Notes: a model not told the origin generated them from the sequence alone. A DNA stretch of 64,000 bases from Sphaerotilus montanus (GCF_013410775.1 NZ_JACCFH010000001.1:1984001-2048000); one strand, 5' to 3'. Counted from the first letter of the stretch, positions 45,103 to 54,473 are shown. Translations and numbers: made by a program.

Positions 45103-45723
45103 ATGTCCAAGAAGACCCGTCTCGCACTCGCCGCTCTGGCCGCCCTCGCCACCCTGTCCGCTGCGCCCGTCGCGTCGGCCCAGGTCGCCGGTGATCTGCT
45201 GGTCCGTGGCCGCCTGGTCAGCCTCACCCCGGCCAACGACGACAGCATCGCGATCACCGATGTGAGCATCAACAGCAAGGTGATCCCGGAAGTCGACTTC
45301 ACCTACTTCCTGAGCCCGAACCTGGCCGCCGAGCTGATCCTGACCTACCCGCAGAAGCAGAACGTCAGCTCCACCGCCCACGGCGGCAAGATCGGCACCC
45401 TGAAGCACCTGCCGCCGACGCTGACGCTGCAATACCACTTCACCGACCTCGGCCTGGGTGCCTTCAAGCCCTACGTCGGCGCCGGCCTGAACTACACCCG
45501 CTTTTCCAGCGTCGATCTGCCGGCCGGCTTCTCGATCGAGAAGAACAGCGTCGGTCTGGCCCTGCAGGCTGGCGTCGATTACGCGATCGACAAGACCTGG
45601 TCGGTCAACTTCGATGTCAAGAAGGTGCAGATCCGCACCGACCTGAGCAGCAACGGCACCAACCTTGGCACCATCAAGGTCGATCCGCTGCTGGTCGGCG
45701 TGGGCGTCGGCTACAAGTTCTGA
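45103..45723 (+). CDS. ompW: OmpW family outer-membrane protein
   Basis: 206 residues with AGGAG seven bases before ATG 45103. A signal peptide to VASAQV (about residue 26), then the eight-strand barrel pattern: GDLLVRGRLVSLTPANDDSI, PEVDFTYFLSPNLAAELILT, LPPTLTLQYHFTDLGLGAFK, PYVGAGLNYTRFSSVDLP and the Phe-ending last strand LLVGVGVGYKF. OmpW forms a narrow hydrophobic channel for small nonpolar molecules. An FNR-like site lies upstream. Its last 13 bases overlap the convergent 5-FCL gene. Confidence 0.93.
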   Translation: MSKKTRLALAALAALATLSAAPVASAQVAGDLLVRGRLVSLTPANDDSIAITDVSINSKVIPEVDFTYFLSPNLAAELILTYPQKQNVSSTAHGGKIGTLKHLPPTLTLQYHFTDLGLGAFKPYVGAGLNYTRFSSVDLPAGFSIEKNSVGLALQAGVDYAIDKTWSVNFDVKKVQIRTDLSSNGTNLGTIKVDPLLVGVGVGYKF

Positions 45724-46361
45724 TCCGCGTCCGGATCTGCGGTCTGGCCGTGGTCGCGGTCACGGTCCCAGACCGTGCCGTCCTCGGTCAGCATCGCGTC
45801 GAGCGGCACGTCGTGCGGCTCGGCCGCCAGCCACGGGATGTAGCCGTGCGCATAGCCGATGCCGGCGGTGAAGGGCATCGGCTTCAGTGAGGCCAGCGTG
45901 CGGTCGTAGAACCCGCCGCCATAGCCCAGCCGCACCCCCCCCGGCCCGAAGCCCACGCAGGGCACCAGCAGGAGTTCCGGGTGGAATTCCTCCGTGTCCT
46001 TGGGTTTCAGGATGCCGAAGGCGTCCTCCTCCATCGGACAGCCGGGGTACCAGACGTGGAAGCGCAACTGCTTCGTGAGCTTGTCGATCACCGGCAGGCC
46101 GATGCGCCGGTCCGGATCCGATTCTGTCCAGCGGTAGAGCGCCGGCAGGGCGTCGAACTCGCCCTTGATCGACCAGAACGCCCCGATCGTCTTCTCCCTG
46201 CGCGACAGCAGCCAGACCATCAGCACCTCCTGCAGGTGCACCGAGCGCTGGTGGCGGTCGGACATGCCCATGCGTTCGGCCTGGAGCTGCCGGCGCAGGA
46301 TCTTCTTGTCGCGGGGCGGCTCGGGGAGCTTGAAGGGGGGAGTGCTGGACGGAGTGCTCAT
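45711..46361 (-). CDS. 5-formyltetrahydrofolate cyclo-ligase
   Basis: 216 residues from ATG 46361; a longer frame to 46478 lacks family features. The N-terminal basic helix RDKKILRRQLQAERMGMSDR, the central SRREKTIGAFWSIKGEFDAL, and the ATP/phosphate loop GFGPGGVRLGYGGGFYDRTL are diagnostic. It converts 5-formyl-THF to methenyl-THF with ATP, returning a dead-end folate to use. Its 3' end overlaps ompW by 13 bases on the opposite strand, an unusually tight convergent arrangement. Confidence 0.93.
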   Translation of the reverse strand: MSTPSSTPPFKLPEPPRDKKILRRQLQAERMGMSDRHQRSVHLQEVLMVWLLSRREKTIGAFWSIKGEFDALPALYRWTESDPDRRIGLPVIDKLTKQLRFHVWYPGCPMEEDAFGILKPKDTEEFHPELLLVPCVGFGPGGVRLGYGGGFYDRTLASLKPMPFTAGIGYAHGYIPWLAAEPHDVPLDAMLTEDGTVWDRDRDHGQTADPDADQNL

Positions 46362-46537
46362 CGGATTTCGTTCTCGACCAAGGTGGGGCGATTGTGCGTG
46401 TGCACGGCCCCGGCGGCAATTCGAAGCCGCGTGGCACGGCGCGTTTTGCCCGGTCGATTCGCACGTGCTTGTCGGCACCGGGGTGGCGGGATCAGGGTCC
46501 GCCCCTACACTGGTGGCGGGGGTGAACCAAGGTGCGC

Positions 46538-48583
46538 ATGAAGTCAGTGGTGGATGTGGCGAGGGCCGTCGTCGTGGCGGTGGTGACCAGTTGTGGTCTG
46601 GCGGGATCGGTCTGCGTGGCGCAGGCCCAGAACGCCGCGACCAGCGAGACCCGGGCGCTGGACGACCGGCTGGTGCAGGCCCGCGAGGCCTTTCGCAAGA
46701 AGGACCGCGCCCGGTTGCTGGTCCACCGCGACACCCTGGTGGCCGCCCGCCACCCGCTGGCGATGTGGGCCGACTACTGGGAGCTGAACAACCGGCTCGC
46801 CGAGTCGAACCAGGGCGAGCTGGATGCCTTCTACGCCCGCTGGCCCGGCACCTACGTCGAGGACCGCCTGCGCAACGACTGGCTGCTCGAACTCGGCAAG
46901 CGCCGCGACTGGCGCAACTTCGCCACCGAATACCCGCGCTTCAAGTACAACGACGACCGCGAGGTGAGCTGCTACGCGCTGCTGCTGCGCCACCACGTCG
47001 GCGAGGACGTGCGCGCCTCGGCCCGCGCGAACTGGTTCCTGCAGCGCGACGGCGACGACGGCTGCACGCTGCTCGTCACCACGCTCTACACCGCGCGCCT
47101 GTTCGGCGCCAGCGACGTCTGGCTCAAGGCCCGCGAGGCCGCCGAGGCCAGGCGCCTGAATGCGGCCCGCCAGGCACTGACCCTGCTGGGCGAGGACGCC
47201 GGGCCCACGCTGACCGAGCTGTTCGAGCAGCCGCAGCGCTACCTGGCCCGCCGCGCCGACACCGACAGCCGGCAGGGCGCCGAATACGCCGTCATGGCAC
47301 TGGCCCGGCTGGCCGCCAACGACCCCGCCGCGGCCGCCGCCGAGTTGCAGGACCGCTGGCAGGCCCGGCTTCCGCCCGAGGCCGCCGCCTGGGCTTGGGG
47401 CTCCGTGGCGCGGCAGGCGGCGATGAAGCTGCTGCCCGAGGCGGATGCCTGGTTCCAGCGCGCCAGTGGCGCTGCCGCCACCGCCACCCGCGACATCGAC
47501 TGGAACGACGACACGCTGGCCTGGCGTGCCCGTTCGGCGCTGCGCGCCACGGATGCCGGCCGCTGGCAGCGCCTGCTCGACGCGGTTGCCGCCATGAGCA
47601 CTGCCGCGCAGGCCGATGCGACCTGGGTCTACTGGAAGGCCCGCGCCGTCCAGGCTACCGCGCGGGCGGGTGCCGAAGGGGATGGCCAGCGCACGGCGGC
47701 CAGCGTGCTCTTCGAGCGCATCGCCGGCCAGATGAACTTCTACGGCAAGCTCGCCGCCGAGGAACTCGGTCGCCCGCAGGCCCTGCCGGCCCGCCCGGCG
47801 GCGCTCACGGCCGAAGAGCGGGTGCAGGCGCTGCGCCAGCCTGGCCTGACCCGTGCACTGGCGCTGATCGGGCTGGGGCTGCGCAGCGAGGGGGTGCGCG
47901 AGTGGAACTTCGCGATCCGCGAACTGGGGGACCGGCCACTGCTCGCCGCGGCCCAGCGCGCCTGCGACAACGAGGTCTGGGACCGCTGCATCAACACCAG
48001 CGAACGCACCCGCCAGGAGATCGATCTGGCGCAGCGCTTCCCGATGCCGTTCCGCGCCGATGTGGTGGCCGCAGCGCAGGGCGTCGGGCTGGATCCGGCC
48101 TACGTCTACGGGCTGATCCGCCAGGAGTCGCGCTTTGTCGTCGATGCCCGCTCGGGCGTCGGTGCTTCCGGCCTGATGCAGGTGATGCCCTCCACGGCGC
48201 GCTGGACGGCCAAGCGGCTGGGCATTCCCTACACGCAGGAGTCGATCACCGACAAGACCACCAACCTCAAGCTCGGGGCGGGTTACCTCAAGCTGGTGCT
48301 CGACGACTTCGGCGGCTCGCAGGCGATGGCCGCCGCCGGCTACAACGCCGGCCCGAACCGCCCGCGCCGCTGGCGCGAGGGGCCGGTGATGGAGGTGGCG
48401 GCCTGGGCCGAGAACATCCCCTTCAACGAGACCCGCGACTACGTGAAGAAGGTGCTGTCCAACGCCAGCTACTACGCCGCCGTGCTGGGCGGCAAGTCGG
48501 TGGTCGATCTGAAGAGCCGGCTCTCCCCGCTGGTGGGGCCCCGTCTGGCGGATGCGCCGCCCGAGAACCGCCAGCTGCCCTGA
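46538..48583 (+). CDS. Soluble lytic murein transglycosylase (Slt70-like)
   Basis: 681 residues. A signal peptide (to VCVAQAQN, about residue 30), then a long alpha-helical superhelical region, as in Slt70. The C-terminal SLT domain (about 500-650) has the catalytic Glu in YGLIRQESRFVVDARSGVGA, followed by SGLMQVMPSTARWTAKRLGI and MAAAGYNAGPNRPRRW. It cuts peptidoglycan glycan strands to 1,6-anhydro-muropeptides in the periplasm. ATG 46538 is preferred; an in-frame GTG two codons earlier is possible. Confidence 0.93.
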   Translation: MKSVVDVARAVVVAVVTSCGLAGSVCVAQAQNAATSETRALDDRLVQAREAFRKKDRARLLVHRDTLVAARHPLAMWADYWELNNRLAESNQGELDAFYARWPGTYVEDRLRNDWLLELGKRRDWRNFATEYPRFKYNDDREVSCYALLLRHHVGEDVRASARANWFLQRDGDDGCTLLVTTLYTARLFGASDVWLKAREAAEARRLNAARQALTLLGEDAGPTLTELFEQPQRYLARRADTDSRQGAEYAVMALARLAANDPAAAAAELQDRWQARLPPEAAAWAWGSVARQAAMKLLPEADAWFQRASGAAATATRDIDWNDDTLAWRARSALRATDAGRWQRLLDAVAAMSTAAQADATWVYWKARAVQATARAGAEGDGQRTAASVLFERIAGQMNFYGKLAAEELGRPQALPARPAALTAEERVQALRQPGLTRALALIGLGLRSEGVREWNFAIRELGDRPLLAAAQRACDNEVWDRCINTSERTRQEIDLAQRFPMPFRADVVAAAQGVGLDPAYVYGLIRQESRFVVDARSGVGASGLMQVMPSTARWTAKRLGIPYTQESITDKTTNLKLGAGYLKLVLDDFGGSQAMAAAGYNAGPNRPRRWREGPVMEVAAWAENIPFNETRDYVKKVLSNASYYAAVLGGKSVVDLKSRLSPLVGPRLADAPPENRQLP

Positions 48584-48621
48584 ATGCCTCCCCGCCCACG
48601 CAACCCCCACCCACCGCCACC

Positions 48622-49593
48622 ATGCACCTGCGCAAACTCCTGATCCTGGGTGGCACGGGCTTCGTCGGCCGTGCCCTGGTCTCCCGCTGGATGGCCACGC
48701 CGGGCATGGACGCCGGCACCGTGCTGATTCCGAGCCGCCGCCGTGTGCGGGGCCGTGCCCAGGCGATGCTGCCCACCGTGGAGGTGGTCGAGTCCGACGT
48801 GCACGACCCGCAGCAGCTGGACGCGCTGGTGCAGGGCGCCGACGCGGTGGTCAATCTGGTGGCGATCCTGCATGGCAGTGCCGCCCAGTTCGAGCGCACC
48901 CACGTCACGCTGCCGCAGCAGCTCGCCGCAGCCTGCCAGCGGGCGGGGGTGCGGCGCCTGGTGCATGTCAGTGCGCTGGGGGTGCCGGAGGGCGATCCGG
49001 CCTCGGCGCCCTCGAACTACCTGCGCAGCAAGGCACGCGGCGAGCAGGTGCTGCGGGCGGCGTCCGGTCTCGATCTGACGGTCCTGCGCCCCAGCGTGAT
49101 TTTCGGGGCCGAGGACCAGTTCATCCGGCTCTTCGCGCGCCTGCAGGCGCTGGTGCCGGTGATGGCGCTGGCGGGTGCACGGGCGCAGTTCCAGCCGGTG
49201 TGGGTCGAGGATGTGGCACAGGCGCTGGTGGAGTGCCTGCGCGACCGTTCGACCATCGGCCAGACGATCGAGTGTGCCGGGCCGGAGGTGTTCACGCTGG
49301 GCGAGCTGGTGCGGCTGGCGGGGCAGTGGAGCGGCCATGTGCGCCCGGTGCTGCCGCTGCCGGCGTGGGCCGGGCGCGTGCAGGCGGCCGCGCTCGGGCT
49401 GTTGCCGGGCGAGCCGCTGATGTCCTGCGACAACCTGGAGTCGATGCGTGTGCCCAACGTCGCCACCGGGCGGCACCCGGGGCTGGCCGCGCTGGGCCTG
49501 GCGCCTGCAGCGATCTCGGCCGTGATGCCGCCGGTGCTGCGTGCAGGCTTCACCGCCGAGGACCGCCGGCGCACGCGCGCCGGCCGCGACTGA
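48622..49593 (+). CDS. NDUFA9-like NAD(P)-binding protein
   Basis: 323 residues of the atypical SDR type. The dinucleotide loop KLLILGGTGFVGRALVSRWM opens the protein. GADAVVNLVAILHG and RLVHVSALGVPEG follow the Rossmann order, and NYLRSKARGEQVLRA replaces the Tyr-x3-Lys active site with a Y-x3-K-like Y-L-R-S-K. This matches the complex I NDUFA9 subunit family, often encoded in Burkholderiales next to a lytic transglycosylase and cca. A structural or quinone-related role is possible; no enzymatic function can be assigned. Confidence 0.85.
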   Translation: MHLRKLLILGGTGFVGRALVSRWMATPGMDAGTVLIPSRRRVRGRAQAMLPTVEVVESDVHDPQQLDALVQGADAVVNLVAILHGSAAQFERTHVTLPQQLAAACQRAGVRRLVHVSALGVPEGDPASAPSNYLRSKARGEQVLRAASGLDLTVLRPSVIFGAEDQFIRLFARLQALVPVMALAGARAQFQPVWVEDVAQALVECLRDRSTIGQTIECAGPEVFTLGELVRLAGQWSGHVRPVLPLPAWAGRVQAAALGLLPGEPLMSCDNLESMRVPNVATGRHPGLAALGLAPAAISAVMPPVLRAGFTAEDRRRTRAGRD

Positions 49594-49594
49594 A

Positions 49595-50209
49595 TCAGCC
49601 GCGGCGGCGGCTGACCATGCCGAGCAGGCCCAGACCAGCCAGCAGCATGGCGACCGATTCCGGTTCCGGCACGGCCGCAGCCAGCGTCGGCGGGCTGCTC
49701 AGCACCAGGTTGTAGGTCCAGCCGGAGTGGCCGCCACCATCGAAATCATTCCAGCCGAGCCGGAAACCGGACACGGCTGCGTAGTAGGTGCCGGGCTGGA
49801 GCTGGTAGGTGAACGACAGGGTCGTGCTCGCGTTGCTGTTGTCGTCGAAGGCACTCGCCAGCAGTACGCTGTCGGGCGCAGTGCTGTCGAACAGCCCGAT
49901 CACAGGCTTCGCGGCCGATGTCGGCGTCTCGATCAGCAGCGTGGCCGACAGCGCCGAGCCGACGTCGAAGCGGAAGAAGTCGGCCGAGCTGCCGCCGCCG
50001 TTGTCGGTCACACCCGCTTCGGTGCGACGCGCACCCGAAATGAACAGGTAGCCCCCCGGCGACAGCGTGCCCGCCGTCTCGGCCATCGAAGGGGCATCAT
50101 TGGCCACGCCGGTGCTCTGTTCCTGCTCGATGTAAGCCTGTGCCTGCAGCGAGCCGGTGAGCAGCAGAGCGGTCAGCCCGAGGCGGGTGGCGATGGATCG
50201 AATCGACAT
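49595..50209 (-). CDS. PEP-CTERM sorting domain protein
   Basis: 204 residues from ATG 50209, with GGGGAG upstream. Signal peptide to AQAYI, then a beta-rich body (GGYLFISGARRTEAGVTDNG, FFRFDVGSALSATLLIETPT, FTYQLQPGTYYAAVSGFRLG) resembling pre-peptidase C-terminal or lectin-like domains. The C-terminus is a textbook PEP-CTERM signal: VPEP, a hydrophobic helix (AMLLAGLGLLGMV) and a basic tail SRRRG. Such proteins are processed by exosortase and usually go to the surface with exopolysaccharide. No exosortase gene is in the window. Confidence 0.93.
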   Translation of the reverse strand: MSIRSIATRLGLTALLLTGSLQAQAYIEQEQSTGVANDAPSMAETAGTLSPGGYLFISGARRTEAGVTDNGGGSSADFFRFDVGSALSATLLIETPTSAAKPVIGLFDSTAPDSVLLASAFDDNSNASTTLSFTYQLQPGTYYAAVSGFRLGWNDFDGGGHSGWTYNLVLSSPPTLAAAVPEPESVAMLLAGLGLLGMVSRRRG

Positions 50210-50387
50210 GAATGAACTCCCCATGAAAATAGTGCACAGCCGTTGCAAACATTAAACATTTGGTACGGATTGGTGCCAGTGCATCATTGGACCACTCGGT
50301 CACATTTCCTGCCTATCCCTGGCTCGCGGGTAACGCTTTTGTCAAATGCGGCACATGGGCTGGCCGGGGATGGAGGCCGTGCTTGAT

Positions 50388-51623
50388 ATGCAAATATTTC
50401 TCGTTGGCGGAGCCGTCCGCGACCGCCTGATGGGCCATCCGCACGGGGACCGCGACTGGGTGGTCGTCGGTTCGACCCCCGAACAGATGGGTGCCGCTGG
50501 CTACCTGCCGGTCGGGCGCGACTTCCCCGTGTTCCTGCACCCCCGAACCCGGGAGGAGTACGCGCTGGCCCGCATCGAGCGCAAGACGGCGCCGGGCTAC
50601 CACGGCTTTTCCTTCCGCGCCGATCCGGACGTGACGCTCGAAGAAGACCTGTCCCGCCGCGACTTGACCATCAACGCGATGGCCATGGACGACGACGGCA
50701 CGCTCATCGACCCCTGGGGTGGTCAGGCCGATCTGCGCGACCGGGTGTTGAGCCATGTCGGGCCCGCATTTGTCGAGGACCCCGTGCGCATCCTGCGGCT
50801 GGCGCGTTTCCTGGCGCGGTTCACGGCGTTCAGCGTGGCGCCCGAGACGCTGGCGCTGTGCCGCGCGATGGTCGCCGCCGGCGAGGTCGATGCGCTGGTG
50901 CCCGAGCGGGTCTGGCAGGAGCTGTCGCGCGGGCTGATGGAAGCGGCGCCGTCGCGGATGTTCCTGTTCCTGCGCGAATGCGGGGCGCTGGCGCGGCTGC
51001 TGCCGGAGGTGGAGGCGCTGTTCGGCGTGCCGCAGCGCGCCGAGTACCACCCCGAGGTCGACACCGGCGTGCACCTGATGATGGTGCTCGACATGGCCGC
51101 GCGCCTGGGCACGGCGCTGCCGGTGCGCTTCGCCTGCCTGACGCACGATCTGGGCAAGGCGACGACACCGGCCGATGTGCTGCCGCGCCACATCGGCCAC
51201 GAAGCGCGCAGCGTGCAGCTGCTCGGGCCGCTGGCGCAGCGGCTGCGGGTGCCGGTGGACTGCAAGGAGCTGGCCGAGGTTGTCGCGCGCGAACACGGCA
51301 ACATCCACCGCAGTACCGCGCTCGACGCCGCCGCGCTGGTCCGGCTGATGGACCGCTGCGACGCCTGGCGCCGCGCCGAGCGCTTCGAGCAGACGCTGCA
51401 GGCCTGCGAATGCGATGCACGCGGGCGGCTCGGCTTCGAGGAGCAGGTCTACGCGCCCGCGCCGCGCCTGCGGGCCGCGCTGGCGGCGGCGCAGCAGGTC
51501 AGCTCGGCGGAGGTCAGCGCCCGGGCGATCGCCCGTGGCTTGAAAGGCCCGGACATCGGCCGTGCGCTGCACCAGGCGCGCGTCGAGGCGGTCAGTGCCG
51601 CGCTGCCGCCCGACGCCGCATAG
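50388..51623 (+). CDS. cca: Multifunctional CCA-adding tRNA nucleotidyltransferase
   Basis: 411 residues. ATG 50388 is chosen since the family begins FLVGGAVRDRLMG; GGAGG lies 11 bases upstream. Class II features: RDWVVVGSTPEQM with catalytic Asp residues, RRDLTINAMAMDDDG, and VEDPVRILRLARFLARF. The C-terminal HD domain (TGVHLMMVLDMAARL, CLTHDLGKATTPADVL) adds phosphatase/phosphodiesterase activity, as in E. coli. It builds or repairs the 3' CCA end of tRNAs. Confidence 0.96.
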   Translation: MQIFLVGGAVRDRLMGHPHGDRDWVVVGSTPEQMGAAGYLPVGRDFPVFLHPRTREEYALARIERKTAPGYHGFSFRADPDVTLEEDLSRRDLTINAMAMDDDGTLIDPWGGQADLRDRVLSHVGPAFVEDPVRILRLARFLARFTAFSVAPETLALCRAMVAAGEVDALVPERVWQELSRGLMEAAPSRMFLFLRECGALARLLPEVEALFGVPQRAEYHPEVDTGVHLMMVLDMAARLGTALPVRFACLTHDLGKATTPADVLPRHIGHEARSVQLLGPLAQRLRVPVDCKELAEVVAREHGNIHRSTALDAAALVRLMDRCDAWRRAERFEQTLQACECDARGRLGFEEQVYAPAPRLRAALAAAQQVSSAEVSARAIARGLKGPDIGRALHQARVEAVSAALPPDAA

Positions 51624-51626
51624 CGC

Positions 51627-51818
51627 TCAGAGCCAGCGCGCCAGCGCCAGCCCGATCAGCGTCAGCAGCACGCTCGATCCGAAGGGAAAGTGCCAGCGCC
51701 GCGCGCCGATCTTCACGCTGAAGTCGCCGGGGATGTGCCCCAGCCCGATCTTCTCCAGCCAGCCGTGCAGGCTGTTGAAGACGAGGCACGACAAGGCGAA
51801 GACGATGAGCCAGCGCAT
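51627..51818 (-). CDS. DUF2905 small membrane protein
   Basis: 63 residues from ATG 51818. Two hydrophobic segments flank a conserved loop: WLIVFALSCLVFNSLHGWLE, then GLGHIPGDFSVKIGARRWHF and FPFGSSVLLTLIGLALARWL. The G-x-L-P/I-G-D loop is the DUF2905 hallmark. Function unknown; small inner-membrane protein. Its stop is three bases from the convergent cca stop, and it follows midA by 16 bases on the same strand. Confidence 0.85.
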   Translation of the reverse strand: MRWLIVFALSCLVFNSLHGWLEKIGLGHIPGDFSVKIGARRWHFPFGSSVLLTLIGLALARWL

Positions 51819-51834
51819 GGGGATCCGATCCGGG

Positions 51835-52995
51835 TCAGAGCGTGTGGCTGCGGTCACCGGCGCTGAAGCCGATCGCCTCGAAGGACGCGGCCTCGGTCAC
51901 GAAGCCGATCACCTTGAACAGCTCGCCCATCTCGTGCTCGGTGACGAGCTTCTGCGCCATCGCCCGGCCGCGCAGATCGGCGGTTTCCAGGCCGGCCAGC
52001 AGCCCGCAGTTGAACAGGAAGCGCGCCTGCGAGGTGTAGCCCAGTACCTCCAGCCCGGCGTCCTGCCCGGCCAGCGCGATCGCCGTGAAGTCGACGTGGG
52101 CGGTCAGGTCCTTCAGACCGACGTCGTGCAGCGGGTCCGGGTCCGCCTTGTGACCGCGGTGGCACATCAGCGTGCCGCCGGTGCGTTGCGGGTGGTAGAA
52201 CTCGTGCTCGGGGAAGCCGTAGTCGATGAAGAACGCGGCGCCGCGGCGCAGACCGGCCGCCAGCGTGGACAGGAAGGCGCTGGCCTGCCGCGGCAGTTCG
52301 GTCACGGTGCCAGGCACGAAGCCGAGGTCCACCGGCGGGCGCAGCTCGGTCGGCCGGTCGGCCCAGACGAACTGGGGCGTGCTGGCCACCTCGTCCAGCG
52401 CCACGCCGCGTTCCTGCCACTGCGCGCCGTCCCAGGCGACGAGCACCACGGGCATCGCGTCCAGCACCTCGTTGCCGACGACCACGCCTTCGAACGCCTC
52501 GGGCAGCGTGTCGATCCAGCGCACCTTGTCGGCGAGCAGCGGTACGTCCCTGGCTAAGCGCTGGCGCTGGCGTTCGCGCAGGGTGCCGGACAGGTCGACG
52601 ATGGTGTAGCGGTCAACCGCGGCGCCGAGTTCATCGAGCGTCTGCAGCAACTGGCAGGCCAGCGCGCCCGAGCCGGCGCCGAACTCCCAGACCTCGCGCG
52701 TGCCGGTGGCGGCCAGCGCCTGCGCGACCTGGCGGGCCAGCGCGCGGCCGAACAGCGGAGAGAGTTCCGGCGCGGTGATGAAGTCGCTGCCGGACGAGGG
52801 CAGGGCGCCGAATTGCCGGTCGCCGCCGCTGTAGTAGCCCAGGCCCGGCTGGTACAGCGCCAGCGCCATGAAGCGCTCGAAGCCGATCCAGCCGCCACTG
52901 CGGCGGATCTCGTCGGCGATGAGGGCATCGAGCGCCGGGACGGCGGGCAGCGGGTCGCTGGCTACACTGGGGAAAGAGGCGGTGGCGGTGTTCAC
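51835..52995 (-). CDS. MidA/NDUFAF7-family SAM-dependent methyltransferase
   Basis: 386 residues. The N-terminal IGFERFMALALYQPGLGYYS and SSGSDFITAPELSPLFGRAL are typical of the COG1565/NDUFAF7 family. The SAM loop is VWEFGAGSGALACQLLQTLD, followed by YTIVDLSGTLRERQR and GVVVGNEVLDAMPVVLV. The eukaryotic relative methylates an arginine of a complex I subunit (family knowledge); bacterial substrates are unsettled. Start ATG 52995, divergent from folB. Confidence 0.9.
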   Translation of the reverse strand: MNTATASFPSVASDPLPAVPALDALIADEIRRSGGWIGFERFMALALYQPGLGYYSGGDRQFGALPSSGSDFITAPELSPLFGRALARQVAQALAATGTREVWEFGAGSGALACQLLQTLDELGAAVDRYTIVDLSGTLRERQRQRLARDVPLLADKVRWIDTLPEAFEGVVVGNEVLDAMPVVLVAWDGAQWQERGVALDEVASTPQFVWADRPTELRPPVDLGFVPGTVTELPRQASAFLSTLAAGLRRGAAFFIDYGFPEHEFYHPQRTGGTLMCHRGHKADPDPLHDVGLKDLTAHVDFTAIALAGQDAGLEVLGYTSQARFLFNCGLLAGLETADLRGRAMAQKLVTEHEMGELFKVIGFVTEAASFEAIGFSAGDRSHTL

Positions 52996-53027
52996 CGGCC
53001 GATTGTAGAAAGGTAGCCAGTTCCCCC

Positions 53028-53399
53028 ATGTCCACCACCCGCGGCACCCAGATCCTGACCCTGACCGGCCTGCGCTTCGACGCCAACCTCGGCATCCTCG
53101 ACCACGAGAAGACCGCGCCGCAGCCCATCGCCGTCGATGCCGAACTCAACCTCGGCACCCAGCCGCTGACCCCGCCTGACGACGACCTGTTCCACGTCCT
53201 CGACTACCGCCGCGTGCGCAAGATCATCATCGACGAGTGCACCGCGCAGCACGTCAACCTGCTGGAGAGCCTGATCGGCAAGGTCGCGGCGCGGCTGATG
53301 GACCTGCCCGGCGTGCTCGGCGTGCGGGTGCGCATCGCCAAGCTGGAGATTTTCGACGACTGCGAGGTGGCGATCCGGGTGGAGACGGGGCAGTGGTGA
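53028..53399 (+). CDS. folB: Dihydroneopterin aldolase
   Basis: 123 residues. Pattern LRFDANLGILDHEKTAPQPI (active-site Glu), VDAELNLGTQP, FHVLDYRRVRKIIIDECTAQ and VNLLESLIGKVAARLMDLPG (catalytic Lys) fits FolB, which makes 6-hydroxymethyl-dihydropterin for folate. The N-terminus is a little longer than usual. It is 59 bases before ttcA on the same strand. Confidence 0.94.
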   Translation: MSTTRGTQILTLTGLRFDANLGILDHEKTAPQPIAVDAELNLGTQPLTPPDDDLFHVLDYRRVRKIIIDECTAQHVNLLESLIGKVAARLMDLPGVLGVRVRIAKLEIFDDCEVAIRVETGQW

Positions 53400-53458
53400 T
53401 GGTGATGCGGTGAGGCCGTGCTGCAGGGCGCGTGAGTGCGGCGACAATTCCGCCCACC

Positions 53459-54445
53459 ATGCAGACCACCGACACCTCCCCGAGTTCCGCCACCGCGCCG
53501 CGGTCCGCCGACCCCGAGCGGCGCGCCGCCCACGAGACCAACAAGCTCTCCAAACGCCTGCACCGCCTCGTGGGCCAGGCGATCAACGACTACGCGATGA
53601 TCGAGGACGGCGACCGCGTCATGGTCTGCCTCTCGGGCGGCAAGGACAGCTACGGGCTGCTCGACATCCTGCTGAACCTGCAGCAGCGCGCCCCGATCAA
53701 GTTCAGCCTCATCGCCGTCAACCTCGACCAGAAGCAGCCCGGCTTCCCGGCGCACATCCTGCCCGAGTACCTGGCCAGCCGCGGGGTCGAGTTCCACATC
53801 GAGAACCAGGACACCTACTCCGTCGTCAAGCGCGTGATCCCCGAGGGCGACACGATGTGCAGCCTGTGCTCGCGGCTGCGGCGGGGCATCCTCTACCGCG
53901 TGGCGGAAGAGCTGGGCGCCACCAAGATCGCGCTCGGCCACCACCGCGACGACTTCCTCGGCACCATCTTCCTGAACATGTTCTTCGGCGGCAAGCTCAA
54001 GGGCATGCCCCCGAAGCTGGTCAGCGACAACGGCCGCCACACCGTGATCCGCCCGCTGGCCTATGTGCCGGAGACCGATCTGGAGCGCTGGGCCGAACAC
54101 CGCCAGTTCCCGATCATCCCTTGCACGCTGTGTGGCTCGCAGGAGAACCTGCAGCGCGTGCAGATCAAGCGCATGCTGCGCGAGTGGGACAAGCAGCACC
54201 CCGGCCGCATCGACAACATGCACCGCGCCTTCGCGCACGTCGTGCCCTCGCACCTGATGGACCGGGCGCTCTTTCCCTTCGAGACCATCCGCCCGACCGG
54301 CGAGGTCAACCCGCAGGGCGACAAGGCGTTTGACGAGGACGACGAGGATGCGTGCGCCACGCCGACGGCGTCCGCGCTGCCGGCCGAGGCCAGCATCTCG
54401 CTGGCGGCGCTGCGCCGGACCGCCACGGAGTCCGGAGGCAGCTGA
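53459..54445 (+). CDS. ttcA: tRNA 2-thiocytidine biosynthesis protein TtcA
   Basis: 328 residues from ATG 53459 (a GTG nine codons upstream is less likely). PP-loop motif [20 protein letters not shown], the Cys pair [20 protein letters not shown] and a later Cys in [18 protein letters not shown] that hold an iron-sulfur cluster, and [20 protein letters not shown]. It thiolates cytidine 32 in some tRNAs. The C-terminal tail after about residue 290 is low-complexity and acidic. Confidence 0.96.
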   Translation: MQTTDTSPSSATAPRSADPERRAAHETNKLSKRLHRLVGQAINDYAMIEDGDRVMVCLSGGKDSYGLLDILLNLQQRAPIKFSLIAVNLDQKQPGFPAHILPEYLASRGVEFHIENQDTYSVVKRVIPEGDTMCSLCSRLRRGILYRVAEELGATKIALGHHRDDFLGTIFLNMFFGGKLKGMPPKLVSDNGRHTVIRPLAYVPETDLERWAEHRQFPIIPCTLCGSQENLQRVQIKRMLREWDKQHPGRIDNMHRAFAHVVPSHLMDRALFPFETIRPTGEVNPQGDKAFDEDDEDACATPTASALPAEASISLAALRRTATESGGS

Positions 54446-54473
54446 TCACCAAGCTACCAAGCAGGAGGTTGCG

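Noticed and set aside
46165-49593. A 1142-codon open frame on the + strand
   Set aside because: It is mostly the antisense-free shadow frame of the lytic transglycosylase gene; only its last 323 codons (from 48622) are the real NDUFA9-like gene. The front part has the Arg/Ala/Gly-rich look of out-of-frame GC-rich DNA.
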